Of a DNA stretch of 5,582 bases, positions 5,123 to 5,582 are shown in pieces. The notes beneath the pieces were generated by a model, which searched no databases, had not been told where the DNA came from, and saw nothing but the letters and a program-made list of their open reading frames with translations. Source of the DNA: Thermoplasmata archaeon (GTDB lineage Archaea; Thermoplasmatota; Thermoplasmata; Lutacidiplasmatales; UBA184); contig JASHPV010000145.1 in the NCBI GenBank assembly GCA_030037875.1, positions 1 through 5,582 of the forward strand. The letters are read 5' to 3'. The position numbers were made by a program, and so were the translations under genes. The number at the start of each line of letters is the position of its first letter. Positions within the stretch are counted from its first letter, which is position 1.

Positions 5123-5582
5123 ATGGCCCCGATTCCCCAGGCCGAACGGCGGACGTTGCAGGCGGTCGGCGCCCGCCGATCCGGAGGGAGCTCGCCGAAT
5201 CGTTCGGAGCTCGTGCAGACCCTCCGTCGCTTCGCCGCGGAGGGCGATGGGATCGTAGCGCTCTTCGACGCGCGAGCCATTGCAGGAGAACGCCATTTGT
5301 TGTCGGCGTGGGCCCACATGGGACGGACCCGGGCTCGGGGCGAGTCCCGCCTCCGGGACCGGGGCGCTGAACTCGCCCTTTACGTCGCCGGAGACGACCA
5401 GCTGCCCCGCGCACTCGCCAAGGTCGGAGTCTCCGATGATTCGAGCGAGTTCGTCCTCCTCGTGGAACGACCCCGAGAATTGGAGCCCGCGCTTCGGACC
5501 TTTGGCCTGACCCGGGATGACTCGGTCTATCCTCGACCGCCCACGGAAAGTACTCTGGAACGACTCGGTGTATCGGAGCCCG
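5123..5582 (+). CDS. cgi121: KEOPS complex subunit Cgi121-like (3' end beyond the window)
   Basis: The frame from ATG 5123 stays open to the right edge (153 complete codons). Cgi121 is the outer subunit of the KEOPS complex (Kae1-Bud32-Cgi121-Pcc1), which makes the t6A37 modification of ANN-decoding tRNAs; Cgi121 binds Bud32 and helps recruit tRNA through its 3' CCA end. Family features in order are VALFDARAIAGERHLLSAW (45-63), the central ELALYVAGDDQLPRALAKVG (83-102) matching the usual 'LLYxSGxRQIxxAIxxxG' pattern, a strand EFVLLVE (109-115), and RDDSVYP followed by LERLGVSE (131-152). The first about 40 residues are polar and less conserved. The family is usually near 150-170 residues, so little should be missing. 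The central motif reads AGDDQL, where RQI is commoner. It follows the hydrolase by 10 bases with its own Shine-Dalgarno. Other KEOPS genes are not in the window. Confidence 0.85.
   Translation, partial: MAPIPQAERRTLQAVGARRSGGSSPNRSELVQTLRRFAAEGDGIVALFDARAIAGERHLLSAWAHMGRTRARGESRLRDRGAELALYVAGDDQLPRALAKVGVSDDSSEFVLLVERPRELEPALRTFGLTRDDSVYPRPPTESTLERLGVSEP

Noticed and set aside
1..5582. CRISPR array, tRNA/rRNA gene, insertion sequence, defence island or integrated element
   Set aside because: I saw no regularly spaced direct repeats, RNA-gene signatures, transposase motifs or terminal inverted repeats; gene content and composition are of housekeeping type.

Overview
The window looks like ordinary archaeal chromosome, GC-rich and biased to G/C-ending codons. 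Three things point to Archaea: a Cgi121-type KEOPS subunit at the right edge, a PhoU protein with an AbrB/SpoVT DNA-binding domain fused at its N-terminus, and a TATA element about 25 bases before a start codon that has no Shine-Dalgarno, the mark of a leaderless archaeal transcript. A GC-rich Thermoplasmatota-like lineage would fit, but that placement is an inference from general resemblance and not from any marker I can test here.

Layout from left to right. A possible C-terminal tail of an unknown + strand gene comes first (3-83), followed by an AAA+ ATPase of the ExeA/Orc-Cdc6-like kind on + (99-1139). Facing it on - is the AbrB-PhoU regulator (1143-2198); the two stop codons are only 3 bases apart. 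Behind it, also on -, is an atypical NAD(P)-binding SDR protein (2315-3286). A divergent intergenic region follows (3287-3521). Next on + are an unrecognised conserved-looking protein with a duplicated C-terminal module (3522-4430), an ETHE1/glyoxalase II-like metallo-beta-lactamase-fold hydrolase (4501-5112), and a Cgi121-like KEOPS subunit that runs off the right edge (5123-5582).

The clearest transcription unit is the last pair. The hydrolase is read from a leaderless transcript behind a TATA box, and cgi121 follows 10 bases after its stop with its own Shine-Dalgarno. The PhoU gene seems to have its own promoter, with short perfect palindromes beside and overlapping the TATA-like element. 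The remaining genes show no obvious shared pathway: phosphate signalling, a redox-type Rossmann protein, sulfur or thioester chemistry and tRNA modification sit side by side. I see no CRISPR array, RNA gene, insertion sequence or defence island. The points most worth a second look are the duplicated module in the unknown protein, the altered Walker B of the ATPase, the missing catalytic dyad of the SDR protein, and the promoter architecture.
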